Source of the DNA: an uncultured Clostridia bacterium
GTDB lineage: Bacteria > Bacillota > Clostridia > Christensenellales > Borkfalkiaceae
Direction: 5' to 3'
NCBI GenBank assembly: GCA_947624225.1
Contig: CANQJF010000007.1
Location: forward strand, 1 to 56,095
DNA length: 56,095 nucleotides
Below, one piece after another: positions 1-8,394 of the stretch (the stretch's first letter is position 1; each line of letters begins with the position of its first letter). The position numbers and the translations under genes were made by a program. Below the pieces are notes generated by a model, which saw only the letters and a list, made by a program, of their open reading frames with translations, was not told the DNA's origin and searched no databases.

Positions 1-49
1 GTGCTTGAGCACCTGCCGGTATTCATGCCCTTTAGGGCGAAAATAAAAG

Positions 50-80
50 CCCCCACTTTAGTGGGGGATATTTACTTTTT
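50..80 (+). terminator. Intrinsic terminator of an upstream gene
   Basis: A 7-bp stem (50-56 with 61-67, CCCCCAC/GTGGGGG) has a TTTA loop and is followed by a T-rich run to 80. It probably ends a gene lying outside the window; positions 1-49 show no convincing coding sequence. Confidence 0.7.
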
Positions 81-92
81 TTGGCAGAATGC

Positions 93-121
93 TTGCAAAC
101 CTTTCGTAAACGTGGTATACT
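93..121 (+). promoter_or_regulatory. Sigma-70/A promoter of the LRR lipoprotein leader
   Basis: TTGCAA (93-98) and TATACT (116-121) are separated by 17 bases. Transcription would begin near 128, exactly where the first helix of the leader RNA starts. The -10 box sits in a 26-base block (111-136) that is identical at the second leader (51453-51478). Confidence 0.8.
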
Positions 122-127
122 GACGAT

Positions 128-281
128 GCGACACAATTGAATAGAAATATTGCAATCGGCTACAACCTAAGCATAGGTGTATCCTCTTTTCCGCTTGCAA
201 TATTTCGAGGGAAGTCAATTGTGTCGCAACAATATGGGATACTCTAAGCGGGCGTTCCATATTGGAACGTCCTTATTTTTT
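128..281 (+). ncRNA. Unidentified structured leader RNA, copy 1 (riboswitch-like, with terminator)
   Basis: Helix P1 pairs 128-140 with 215-227 (13 bp). Helix P2 pairs 144-155 with 195-206 (12 bp). Between the P2 arms lies a conserved core, 158-184, with a small ACCU/AGGU hairpin. GUAUCC at 179-184 can pair with GGAUAC at 237-242, a possible pseudoknot. Downstream, 250-258 pairs with 264-272 to form a terminator followed by TTATTTTTT (273-281). An alternative hairpin, 230-237 with 257-264 (CAATATGG/CCATATTG), excludes that terminator. A second copy at 51470-51623 keeps all of these pairings with compensatory changes in P1 and P2. It lies 22 bases upstream of an LRR lipoprotein start codon. 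I do not recognise a known riboswitch family; the ligand or signal is unknown. Confidence 0.75.
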
Positions 282-303
282 ATAATTTTTTGGGAGGTAA
301 CCT

Positions 304-3300
304 ATGAACAAGAAGCTATTGGTCATTTTGCTTACGCTTTTGACCGCACTGAGCCTGTGTTTGGGCCTTTCCGCTTGCGGGGGCTCAAATACTCCGAGAA
401 AGGAAGAGTGGAGTGGCGATTTTAAATTTGAGTATAACCAAAAAACGAATACTTATATTATATCCGCGGCACACGCCCACTCACTCTCTGGTGAATTGGA
501 AATTCCGGAAAGCTTTAACGAAAGACCCGTAACGGTCATCGATGATCATGCGTTCAGTAGTTGCAAGGAATTGACGAGCGTTACAATTCCAGACAGTGTG
601 ATTACGATAGGGAGCAGTGCATTTTCCGGTTGCACAGGGTTGAAGAGTGTGGTGATCGGGCGCGGCGTGACTAAAATCAAGAATGATGCATTCCAAAGTT
701 GCACGGAGATTGAAAAAGTAACGTGGAATGCGGAAAATTGCACCGTTGCAGGGCATTACATTTTTATGTATTGCGAAAACCTAAAAACGGTGACATTCGG
801 AGAAACAGTAAAAGTTATTCCCTCTTACCTTTTTTCTAATTGTGGCGGACTGACGGGCGAATTAAAGATTCCTGACAGCGTAATTTCGATTGGAGCGTGG
901 GCATTCCAGGGATTTAGTGGTTTGACAGGGGAATTAAAGATTCCTGACGGCGTGACTTCGATTGGAAATTATGCGTTCGCTGGATGCAGCGGACTGACAG
1001 GCGTGGTAAAAATCCCGAACGGCGTGATTTCGATTGGGGATTGCGCATTCGAGGATTGCAGCGGTCTGACGGGTGTAGCAATCCCTGACAGTGTGACCTC
1101 AATGGGTCTGTGTGCGTTTAGGGGTTGTAGCGGGCTGATAAGCGTCGTGATTCCCGATAGTTTGACTTCGATTGATACGTATGCGTTTGATGGTTGTATA
1201 AATATTGAAACAGCCACTATGCCAGCATGTGCAATTTCGAGCGTTCCCAAAAGGTCATTAAAGACGGTTACAATTACGAGTGGAGAATCAATAATTGGGG
1301 GAGCATTTCAGTATTGTGATAACCTTGAAAGTGTGACATTGCCCGAAAGCATAACTTTTATTGGAAATTCTGCATTCCTGGAATGCAAGAAGTTGACAGG
1401 AGAATTGAAGATTTCGGACAAGGTAACATCAATTGGGGATCGTGCCTATTATCAATGTGGCTTGACAAGCGTGACAATTGGAAGCGGAGTGACAGAGATA
1501 GGACAGGAGGCTTTTGCATGCGATAGCCTTGAAAAAATCGATGTAAGGGATGGCAATACGGCTTTTAGTAGCCAAGATGGCATTCTCTATAATAAAGATA
1601 AAACTCAATTTGTCCACATACCCAATAAAATCAAAGGAGAAGTTACGATTCCCAACGGAGTGACTGAAATTGGACGAAGTGCGTTCGCAGGTTCCAAGGG
1701 GCTGACGAGTATAACGATTCCCGACAGCGTGACCTCGATTGGAGATTATGCGTTCGCAAATTGTCTCGGGATGACGAGCGCGACGATTGGAAGCGGCGTG
1801 GCCTCGATTGGATGGAATGTGTTCGATAATTGTACTAATATTGAAACAGCTATCGTATCTGAAAAAATTCTTTATCAGATTCCGAAAAAATCTTTGAAGA
1901 TGGTTGTTATTACAGGTGGTGAACGAATTTATTCCGAAGAATTTTACGAATGTACCGAACTTGAAAGCATTATTATACCTAATGGCATAGTTTCGATTGG
2001 AGATGATGCGTTTAAAGGTTGCATCGGACTGAAAAGCATAGAAATTCCGGCAAGCGTGACGTCGATGGGAAAGACCGTGTTCTTGGGTTGTAGCGGACTG
2101 AAAGAAGTTGTTTGGAATGCGGAAAATTGTCAAGGATCATTGAATACTTTTGAAGAGTGTATGAATTTGGAAAGCGTGACCTTTGGAGAAACGGTAAAGA
2201 CGATTCCTGCCGCACTATTTTCGGGCTGTTATAGATTGACGAACGTGGAGATCCCGAATGGGGTAATATCGATAGGGAGGGACGCATTCTCGGGATGTCG
2301 TGCACTAATGAGCATAACCCTCCCGGATAGCTTAACTTCAATCGGAATGGACGCGTTTGAAGATACAGGTTTCTATTATATTTCAGATAATTGGGATGAA
2401 AGTGGAATGCTCTATCTCGGGAAATATTTGATAGCGGCCAAAACAACTATTTCAGGGGACTTGGAGATTCGTGAAGATACAAAACTAATCGCCGGTGGTG
2501 CGTTCTTTGACTGTGCCAAACTGACGAGTATTAAGATTCCGTATGGCATGACTTCAATTGAAGAATCGACTTTTTCGCGTTGTAGCAGTCTCGTAAATAT
2601 TATTATACCTGATAGCGTAACTTCAATCGGGGATTACGCGTTCGCCGATTGCAGTGGGTTGAAGAGCATAGAGATTCCCGACGGAGTGACCTTAGTTGGA
2701 AGATATTCGTTCTATTGTTGTAGTGGTCTAACAAGCATTGAGATTCCCGAAAGCGTGTCTTCAATCGGGGAATATGCGTTCTATCGTTGTGCTGGGCTGA
2801 CGAGCATCACCATCCCCAAGAGCATGACCTCGATTGGGTCTCGTGCATTTTATAATTGCAATAGTCTTCAAACCGTGTATTATGCAGGGACAGACACAGA
2901 TTGGGGCAATATTGAAATCGATGGCGGCAATGATCGGCTTAAAACAGCAAACAGGCAAAATCCCGTTTTACAAGAGTATAAAAAGGCGATAGAAGATTCC
3001 CTCGCGGCACAGAGCTACCGCGTGGTGCTTTCAGCAGACAATGTGCAGACAACAATCGATCAAAAGATTGACTATGTGAACAACATCAGATATTCAAAGG
3101 TGAAAATCGGTGGCACCTCTGTGAATCTGTATCATGCAGTCGAGGACGGAAAGGTTTATGTGTATTCCGGGCAATCGGGCAGTTGGCTACGTGCCGCGCT
3201 GGAAGCCGATCCCGAGACCTTCCTCCACGCGCAAGACGGCCTTTCCGCATTCAAGACAGAATGGGATCGTTTGGGTGAATCGGGTATACAATACGATTCT

Positions 3301-4122
3301 ACCGCAAAGGGTTATAAGCTGGGCAATTATGTTTTCACCATCAAAGACGGCTACATCGCGACGCTGAAAAATACACAGACGAATGTGGAATATGTTTTCT
3401 CGGAATACGGCGCCGTCGATCTCACCCTGCCCGCGCTCGGACAGGTGGATGAGAGCGCAAAAGCCGCATTTGTTGTCGCTATGAAGAATACGATCAACGC
3501 CACGAATTTCCACCATGAGTTCAAGATCGTTTCGGATGGCTCGGAGATGATCTTCTCCACAGACGTGAACGCGGGGACGGCAGCTCTCTCGACCGGGTAT
3601 ATCTACTTTAACGGCAACAATTATCCTGTAATGCAGGTATACCGCGAATATGCGAACGGTACGTTGACTTTCTCGCAGAGGCAGGCAGATTTGAGCAGCG
3701 GCATGCCCTCTTTGAATCCCAAGTGGGGGACATGGATGTCGCAACAGGGGCCCGCTCCCGAGACCGTACGACAAAACGACCTCTATGTCTGCCACCCGGC
3801 ATTCATGCTCACAGGCGGCCGCAGCGACGATGCTTCCCTCGAACTCATGTACATCATGTCGAGCCGCGATGCCTCTGGCGCCTACACGTTTTTCAGCTAT
3901 GATCTCAACACGATGCAGTCGACACAGTGCAAGTTTGAAATTGCAGAAGGCTACATTTCGAAAGTCACGATCATGATGAGGGAATGGCTCCAAAGCCTTG
4001 GTGCGGAGGGCGATTCGCTCACCATCGAATATAGCAAGTTCAACGAAACGACGCTTACGCGGCCCGAAGTCAAGGCCGTCACGTCGCTCGCCGCACTCCC
4101 GTGGGGGAGAAAGGAGCAATAA
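304..4122 (+). CDS. BspA-like leucine-rich-repeat surface lipoprotein
   Basis: A 1272-residue predicted lipoprotein. Residues 1-24 form a signal peptide with lipobox LSAC, so C25 would be lipidated and the protein held on the outer face of the membrane. From about residue 60 to 880 it consists of roughly 23-residue LRR_5/BspA-type repeats (IPDSVTSIGDYAF-like, with 'F..C..L' spacers). From about 890 to the end is a different, repeat-free domain resembling other Clostridial lipoprotein tails (YTSK-like beta-rich sequence), function unknown. Family members are surface adhesins or scaffolds; a specific ligand cannot be named. The start at 304 follows GGGAGGT at 292-298. The repeat region is AT-rich with codons unlike the neighbours, whereas the C-terminal third is GC-richer, suggesting a mosaic gene. 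It is monocistronic, behind a structured leader. Confidence 0.88.
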   Translation: MNKKLLVILLTLLTALSLCLGLSACGGSNTPRKEEWSGDFKFEYNQKTNTYIISAAHAHSLSGELEIPESFNERPVTVIDDHAFSSCKELTSVTIPDSVITIGSSAFSGCTGLKSVVIGRGVTKIKNDAFQSCTEIEKVTWNAENCTVAGHYIFMYCENLKTVTFGETVKVIPSYLFSNCGGLTGELKIPDSVISIGAWAFQGFSGLTGELKIPDGVTSIGNYAFAGCSGLTGVVKIPNGVISIGDCAFEDCSGLTGVAIPDSVTSMGLCAFRGCSGLISVVIPDSLTSIDTYAFDGCINIETATMPACAISSVPKRSLKTVTITSGESIIGGAFQYCDNLESVTLPESITFIGNSAFLECKKLTGELKISDKVTSIGDRAYYQCGLTSVTIGSGVTEIGQEAFACDSLEKIDVRDGNTAFSSQDGILYNKDKTQFVHIPNKIKGEVTIPNGVTEIGRSAFAGSKGLTSITIPDSVTSIGDYAFANCLGMTSATIGSGVASIGWNVFDNCTNIETAIVSEKILYQIPKKSLKMVVITGGERIYSEEFYECTELESIIIPNGIVSIGDDAFKGCIGLKSIEIPASVTSMGKTVFLGCSGLKEVVWNAENCQGSLNTFEECMNLESVTFGETVKTIPAALFSGCYRLTNVEIPNGVISIGRDAFSGCRALMSITLPDSLTSIGMDAFEDTGFYYISDNWDESGMLYLGKYLIAAKTTISGDLEIREDTKLIAGGAFFDCAKLTSIKIPYGMTSIEESTFSRCSSLVNIIIPDSVTSIGDYAFADCSGLKSIEIPDGVTLVGRYSFYCCSGLTSIEIPESVSSIGEYAFYRCAGLTSITIPKSMTSIGSRAFYNCNSLQTVYYAGTDTDWGNIEIDGGNDRLKTANRQNPVLQEYKKAIEDSLAAQSYRVVLSADNVQTTIDQKIDYVNNIRYSKVKIGGTSVNLYHAVEDGKVYVYSGQSGSWLRAALEADPETFLHAQDGLSAFKTEWDRLGESGIQYDSTAKGYKLGNYVFTIKDGYIATLKNTQTNVEYVFSEYGAVDLTLPALGQVDESAKAAFVVAMKNTINATNFHHEFKIVSDGSEMIFSTDVNAGTAALSTGYIYFNGNNYPVMQVYREYANGTLTFSQRQADLSSGMPSLNPKWGTWMSQQGPAPETVRQNDLYVCHPAFMLTGGRSDDASLELMYIMSSRDASGAYTFFSYDLNTMQSTQCKFEIAEGYISKVTIMMREWLQSLGAEGDSLTIEYSKFNETTLTRPEVKAVTSLAALPWGRKEQ

Positions 4123-4155
4123 TTGCCCGCATGGGCAAAAGCGCCTGATATTTAC

Positions 4156-4192
4156 AAGCGGCCCGTTCGGTTCCCGAAAGGGCCGCTTTTTT
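4156..4192 (+). terminator. Intrinsic terminator after the LRR lipoprotein
   Basis: A 9-bp stem, AAGCGGCCC (4156-4164) with GGGCCGCTT (4180-4188), is followed by a run of T. Confidence 0.85.
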
Positions 4193-4235
4193 GCAGCTTA
4201 ACGGGAAAAATTTGCATGTTAGCGCTCAAAACAAG

Positions 4236-4264
4236 TTGCTTTTTTCGCGCGCGCATGCTATACT
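4236..4264 (+). promoter_or_regulatory. Promoter of rpsB-tsf
   Basis: TTGCTT (4236-4241) and TATACT (4259-4264) have a 17-base spacer, giving a 5' UTR of about 160 bases for rpsB. Confidence 0.7.
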
Positions 4265-4278
4265 ATTAAAGTCTGCGG

Positions 4279-4326
4279 CCAAACCGTAAGGAAAACCGTA
4301 AGAAAAACCGTATGGCAAACCGCAAG
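4279..4326 (+). repeat. Four 12-base tandem repeats in the rpsB 5' UTR
   Basis: Units at 4279-4290, 4291-4302, 4303-4314 and 4315-4326 all match AAACCGTAAG with one or two changes. They lie between the promoter and the start of rpsB. The leader of rpsB is a site of autoregulation in many bacteria, but these repeats do not resemble a known S2 leader that I can recall. Confidence 0.75.
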
Positions 4327-4430
4327 ACAAATCCACATTTCCGTGCGCGCCGCTCGCCGTGCCCCGTAAATCTTTCATGCGGGAATGGAGCGGAACTGTC
4401 CGCCGCGGAAAGAGGAGAAACGGAGGAATT

Positions 4431-5195
4431 ATGGCAGTTATCACCATGAAACAGCTTCTCGAAGCGGGCGTCCATTTCGGGCACCAGACGAGAAAATGGA
4501 ACCCCAAGATGAAGAAGTACATCTTCGCGGCCCGTCACGACATCCACATCATCGACCTCGAAAAGACGGCAGGCCTCATCGAAGTGGCTTACTCTTTCGT
4601 CGTCGAGTCCGTCAAGCAGGGCAAGAGCGTCCTCTTCGTCGGCACCAAGAAGCAGGCACAGGATGCCATCAAAGAAGAGGCCGAGCGCTGCGGGCAGTTC
4701 TATGTCAACTCCCGTTGGCTGGGCGGCACGCTGACCAACTTCAAGACCATTCGCTCCCGTATCGACTACCTCGAAAAACTCGAACGCATGGAGGCGAGCG
4801 GCGAGTTCGATCTTCTCCCCAAGAAAGAAGTTTTGGGGCTCAAAAAGGAGATGGCGAAATTGCAGGATAACCTCGGCGGCATCAAGGAGATGCACGGCAT
4901 GCCCGGCATCATGTTCGTCGTCGACCCCCACAACGAGGACATCGCGGTCGCGGAGGCGCGCAAAATGCACGTGCCGATCGTCGCCATCACCGACACCAAT
5001 TGCGACCCCGATCTCATCGACTATGTGATCCCCGGCAACGATGACGCGATCCGTGCGATCAAGCTCATCTCTTCCGTGATCGCAAACGCGGTCATCGAGG
5101 CCAACCAGGGCGAGACCCCGGTGCCCGAGCAGACCGCCCAGGAAGCGGCCGAGCCCACTGACATCGAGGAAGTCGTCGCCGCCGACAACGAATAA
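4431..5195 (+). CDS. rpsB: 30S ribosomal protein S2
   Basis: A 254-residue S2 protein of the small ribosomal subunit. The typical N-terminus is visible ([15 protein letters not shown], then [10 protein letters not shown]) as well as the conserved core ([19 protein letters not shown]). The acidic C-terminal tail is normal for the family. The start at 4431 is chosen because GGAGGAATT lies directly upstream and the family begins here; upstream in-frame codons would add an unsupported leader. It is followed after 19 bases by tsf, the classic pair. Confidence 0.98.
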   Translation: MAVITMKQLLEAGVHFGHQTRKWNPKMKKYIFAARHDIHIIDLEKTAGLIEVAYSFVVESVKQGKSVLFVGTKKQAQDAIKEEAERCGQFYVNSRWLGGTLTNFKTIRSRIDYLEKLERMEASGEFDLLPKKEVLGLKKEMAKLQDNLGGIKEMHGMPGIMFVVDPHNEDIAVAEARKMHVPIVAITDTNCDPDLIDYVIPGNDDAIRAIKLISSVIANAVIEANQGETPVPEQTAQEAAEPTDIEEVVAADNE

Positions 5196-5214
5196 TTTTA
5201 AGGAGAATACGCAA

Positions 5215-6141
5215 ATGGCAGAGTTTACCGCAAAGGACGTGATGAAGCTTCGCGAACAGACGGGCGCGGGCATGATGGATTGCAAGAAAGCGCTTGTCGA
5301 TGCAGACGGCGACTTTGAGAAAGCCGGAGAGCTCCTCCGCGAGCGCGGCATTGCAAAGGCCGCAAAGCGCGCCTCCAAAGTGGCGGCAGAGGGCATCGTC
5401 TATGCACTCGTTGAGGGCAACAAGGGCGTGCTCGTCGAAGTCAACTGCGAGAGCGACTTCGTCGCCAACGGCGAGAAGTTCCACTCCATCGTCAACGACA
5501 TTGCAAAGCAGATCTTAAAAGTGGACCCCAAAGACATTTCCGAGCTCCTCGCTTCGGACATGGGTGGGGGGAAGATCGTCGCGGACTTCGTTTCCGAGCA
5601 GACGGGCGTCATCGGGGAGAAAGTCTCCGTGCGCCGTTTCGTCGTCTACAAGACCGAAGGATTCATCGAGACCTACATCCACATGGGCGGCACGATGGGC
5701 GTCATGCTCGACTTCGGTTGCGCCGAAACCCCGGTGACCAAGGAGCTTGCGCACAACATCGCGTTGCACACTGCTTTCAATAAGCCGGCCTATCTCACCA
5801 AGGAAGAGGTCCCCGCGGAGACCATCGAAAAGGAGAAAGCCATCCTGTTGCAGGAAGTGCACAACGACGAAAAGATGGCCGGGAAACCCGAAAAGGTGAT
5901 CGCGGGCATCGTGGAGGGCAAGATCAAGAAGTTCTATGAAGAGAATTGCCTTTTGGAGCAGAAGTTCGTCAAGGATGACAAGATCACCGTCAAGCAGCTC
6001 ATTGCTTCCGCCGAGAAAGAGGCGGGCACGCCAATCGCTTTGAAAGCCTTTGTGTTCTTCGTCCGCGGCGAAGGCATCGAGAAGAAAGCGGAGGATCTCT
6101 CCGAAGAAGTGGCCAAGCAAGTCGAGGCTATGAAGAAGTAA
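5215..6141 (+). CDS. tsf: Translation elongation factor Ts
   Basis: A 308-residue guanine-nucleotide exchange factor for EF-Tu. The N-terminal UBA-like domain (VMKLREQTGAGMMDCKKAL) and the TDVNE-type motif region (EVNCESDFVA, about residue 75) are clear, followed by the two dimerisation subdomains. Length is normal for EF-Ts. AAGGAG precedes the start by 9 bases. It is co-transcribed with rpsB and closed by the terminator at 6171. Confidence 0.98.
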   Translation: MAEFTAKDVMKLREQTGAGMMDCKKALVDADGDFEKAGELLRERGIAKAAKRASKVAAEGIVYALVEGNKGVLVEVNCESDFVANGEKFHSIVNDIAKQILKVDPKDISELLASDMGGGKIVADFVSEQTGVIGEKVSVRRFVVYKTEGFIETYIHMGGTMGVMLDFGCAETPVTKELAHNIALHTAFNKPAYLTKEEVPAETIEKEKAILLQEVHNDEKMAGKPEKVIAGIVEGKIKKFYEENCLLEQKFVKDDKITVKQLIASAEKEAGTPIALKAFVFFVRGEGIEKKAEDLSEEVAKQVEAMKK

Positions 6142-6170
6142 CATTCCGCGAAACACATCGGCGGAGCAGA

Positions 6171-6197
6171 AAAAGAGAGGGGAACCTCTCTTTTCTT
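6171..6197 (+). terminator. Intrinsic terminator after tsf
   Basis: A 10-bp stem, 6171-6180 with 6185-6194 (AAAAGAGAGG/CCTCTCTTTT), has a GGAA loop and ends in Ts. Confidence 0.85.
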
Positions 6198-6321
6198 GTA
6201 CTTTCAGACAAGCAAGTTGGCATTCTCGCCCTCGCGCGCCCGCTCAAAGGGAGGCTGTGCCCCTTGCGTGAAAAAGCGCCCCCGCGCATCTCTTTCCCGC
6301 CCGTCAATTTTTCCCAATCTC

Positions 6322-6350
6322 TTGCTTTTTTTGCATATATATGGTATACT
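6322..6350 (+). promoter_or_regulatory. Promoter of the pyrH-frr-uppS-cdsA-dxr-rseP operon
   Basis: TTGCTT (6322-6327) and TATACT (6345-6350) have a 17-base spacer, about 24 bases before the pyrH start codon. Confidence 0.75.
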
Positions 6351-6379
6351 GTAAAAAACGAGTATCAAAGGAGCATGCC

Positions 6380-7090
6380 ATGACAGCGAAATACAAAAGG
6401 GTTTTACTCAAACTCTCGGGCGAAGCGCTTGCGGGCGATAGGCACTTCGGGCTCAACGAGGAAGTGATAGACAGGGTCGTCGATCAGCTCGTCAAGGTGC
6501 ACGAGATGGGCGTGGACATTGCACTTGTCATCGGCGGCGGCAACTTTTGGCGCGGCAGGCAGGGTACCAATATGGACCGCACCACTGCCGACCAAATGGG
6601 GATGCTTGCGACCGTCATGAATTCTCTTGCCATGATGGATGCAATCGAGAAACGGGGGATCCCCACCCGCGTGCAGACCGCCCTCAACATGATCTCCGTC
6701 GCCGAGCCCTACATCTTGCGCAAGGCGCTCAGCCACTTCGAGAAAGGGCGCATCGTCATCATGGCGTGCGGCACGGGAAATCCCTATTGCTCCACGGACA
6801 CGGCTGCCGCGCAACGCGCTTGCGAGATCAATGCGGACGTTCTGCTCATGGCCAAGAATGTGGACGGCATTTACGACAGCGACCCCAAGCTCAATCCACA
6901 TGCCAAGAAATTCGACAGGATCACTTTCCGGGATGTCGTTTCGGGCGGGCTCAAAGCAATGGACGCCACGGCCGCCACGATGTGCATGGAAAATAACATC
7001 CCCGTGCTGGCATTTGCCCTCGGCGAGCCCGATTCCGTGTTGCGCGCCGTATGCGGCGAGCAGCTCGGCACCCTCATTTGCAACGAATAA
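6380..7090 (+). CDS. pyrH: UMP kinase
   Basis: A 236-residue UMP kinase (amino-acid kinase fold), converting UMP to UDP with ATP in pyrimidine nucleotide synthesis. Family motifs are visible: KLSGEAL near the N-terminus, VIGGGNFWRG, DRTTADQMGMLATVMN, the uridylate-binding GTGNPYCSTDTAAA stretch, and KNVDGIYDSDP. AAAGGAG lies 7 bases before the ATG at 6380; upstream codons in frame would fall inside the promoter. It is the first gene of the operon that continues with frr. Confidence 0.98.
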   Translation: MTAKYKRVLLKLSGEALAGDRHFGLNEEVIDRVVDQLVKVHEMGVDIALVIGGGNFWRGRQGTNMDRTTADQMGMLATVMNSLAMMDAIEKRGIPTRVQTALNMISVAEPYILRKALSHFEKGRIVIMACGTGNPYCSTDTAAAQRACEINADVLLMAKNVDGIYDSDPKLNPHAKKFDRITFRDVVSGGLKAMDATAATMCMENNIPVLAFALGEPDSVLRAVCGEQLGTLICNE

Positions 7091-7122
7091 AAACCCCGCG
7101 ATAAGGGAAAAAGGAGTAAGAT

Positions 7123-7695
7123 ATGGTAGAAAACGAAAAAGTAGAGGAAATGTTTCTCGTCCTCGATGACAAGCTGGATAAAACAGTGAGCGTCTTGCGT
7201 GAAAATTTTGCCGCCATCCGTGCGGGCAGAGCCAATCCTCACATCCTCGACAAACTGCAAGTCGAGGCCTATGGCATGATGAGCCCCCTCAACCAGCTCG
7301 GGAACGTGGCCGTCTCCGATGCGCGCTGCCTCGTCATCAGCCCTTGGGACAAATCGCTCTTAAAGGCCATCGAAAAGGCCATTCTTGCCTCAAACATCGG
7401 CATTACGCCCACGAATGACGGCTCGGTCATCCGCCTTGTGTTCCCCGAACTCACCGAGGAGCGCAGGAAGGAGCTGGTAAAACAGGTCCGCAAGATGGGG
7501 GAAGAGGCCAAGGTCGCGGCGCGCAACATCCGCCGCGAGGCCATGGAGAGCGTCAAGAAGATGAAAACGGGCAAGGAGCTCTCCGAGGATGAGAGCAAGA
7601 ACTGTGAGATCGACATCGAAGAGCGCATCGGGAAGTGTATCGATGAGATCGACAAGGTCGTTGCGGCCAAAGAAAAGGAGCTCATGACGATCTGA
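7123..7695 (+). CDS. frr: Ribosome recycling factor
   Basis: A 190-residue ribosome recycling factor, which splits post-termination ribosomes together with EF-G. It shows the family pattern: FAAIRAGRANPHILDKL, YGMMSPLNQLGNV, ISPWDKSLLKAIEKAI, and the C-terminal three-helix bundle portion (EERRKELVKQVRKMGEEAKVA split by charged residues). AAGGAG precedes the start. pyrH-frr order is conserved in Bacillota; the next gene starts one base after its stop codon. Confidence 0.97.
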   Translation: MVENEKVEEMFLVLDDKLDKTVSVLRENFAAIRAGRANPHILDKLQVEAYGMMSPLNQLGNVAVSDARCLVISPWDKSLLKAIEKAILASNIGITPTNDGSVIRLVFPELTEERRKELVKQVRKMGEEAKVAARNIRREAMESVKKMKTGKELSEDESKNCEIDIEERIGKCIDEIDKVVAAKEKELMTI

Positions 7696-7696
7696 G

Positions 7697-8389
7697 ATGG
7701 GAGTCCCTTGCCACGTCGGTATCATCATGGACGGCAACGGCAGATGGGCCAAAAAGCGCCTACTGCCGCGGCTTGCCGGCCACCGTGCGGGAATGCAGCG
7801 CATGCTTGCGCTTGTCGAGCATGCCTTTTTATGCGGCATAAAGAATATCACCGTCTTTGCGCTCTCTTGCGAAAATCTCTCGCGCCCGCAATCCGAACTC
7901 GACGGGCTCTTCGATCTCTTTCGCGAGTATTTTTCTACTCAGATGGAAAACCTCGCCCAAAAGGGCATACGGCTGAGGGTCATCGGCGACCGGGCACTCA
8001 TCCCGTCGGACATTGCCGACCTCATCGGCGCGGGAGAAGCGCGTACGGCGGCGGGGGACAAGGCAACCCTGGCAATTGCCATCGGTTACGGCGGACGGCA
8101 AGACATCGTCGCCGCCTGCAACCGCGCCGTGCGCGAACAGAGGGAGATGACGGTGGAAAGTTTCTCGGAGACGTTGTCGACGGGAGGCATGCCCGCGCTC
8201 GACCTTCTCATTCGCACGGGAGACGAAAAACGGATCTCCAATTTTCTCCTCTTTGAGGCGGCTTATGCCGAGCTGATTTTTTCGGCAAAGATGTTTCCCG
8301 ATTTTACGGATCAGGATTTTGACGAGGCATTAAAGGATTATTCCGCGCGCGACAGGCGCTTCGGAAGGATCAGGAGACAGAGCGATTAA
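7697..8389 (+). CDS. uppS: Undecaprenyl diphosphate synthase (isoprenyl transferase)
   Basis: A 230-residue cis-prenyltransferase that makes the C55 lipid carrier for peptidoglycan and other wall polymers. HVGIIMDGNGRWA carries the catalytic D12. The RPQSELDGLF and RTGDEKRISNFLLF regions (diphosphate-binding Arg residues) and YAELIFS are also present. It is slightly short for the family (about 245). The ATG lies one base after the frr stop and has no close ribosome site of its own (GGAG is about 16 bases upstream), so translational coupling to frr is likely. Confidence 0.96.
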   Translation: MGVPCHVGIIMDGNGRWAKKRLLPRLAGHRAGMQRMLALVEHAFLCGIKNITVFALSCENLSRPQSELDGLFDLFREYFSTQMENLAQKGIRLRVIGDRALIPSDIADLIGAGEARTAAGDKATLAIAIGYGGRQDIVAACNRAVREQREMTVESFSETLSTGGMPALDLLIRTGDEKRISNFLLFEAAYAELIFSAKMFPDFTDQDFDEALKDYSARDRRFGRIRRQSD

Positions 8390-8394
8390 GATTT

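Noticed and set aside
128-227. The inverted repeats of the leader read as insertion-sequence ends
   Set aside because: The two copies have different arm sequences that keep pairing internally. There are no target duplications and no transposase, and both copies sit between a promoter and a start codon.
72-260. A 62-residue minus-strand frame over the first leader RNA, with a partly similar frame over the second leader (51242-51604)
   Set aside because: The shared residues are the reverse translation of the conserved RNA switch module. The frames diverge exactly where the RNA helices covary, and no ribosome site precedes either one.
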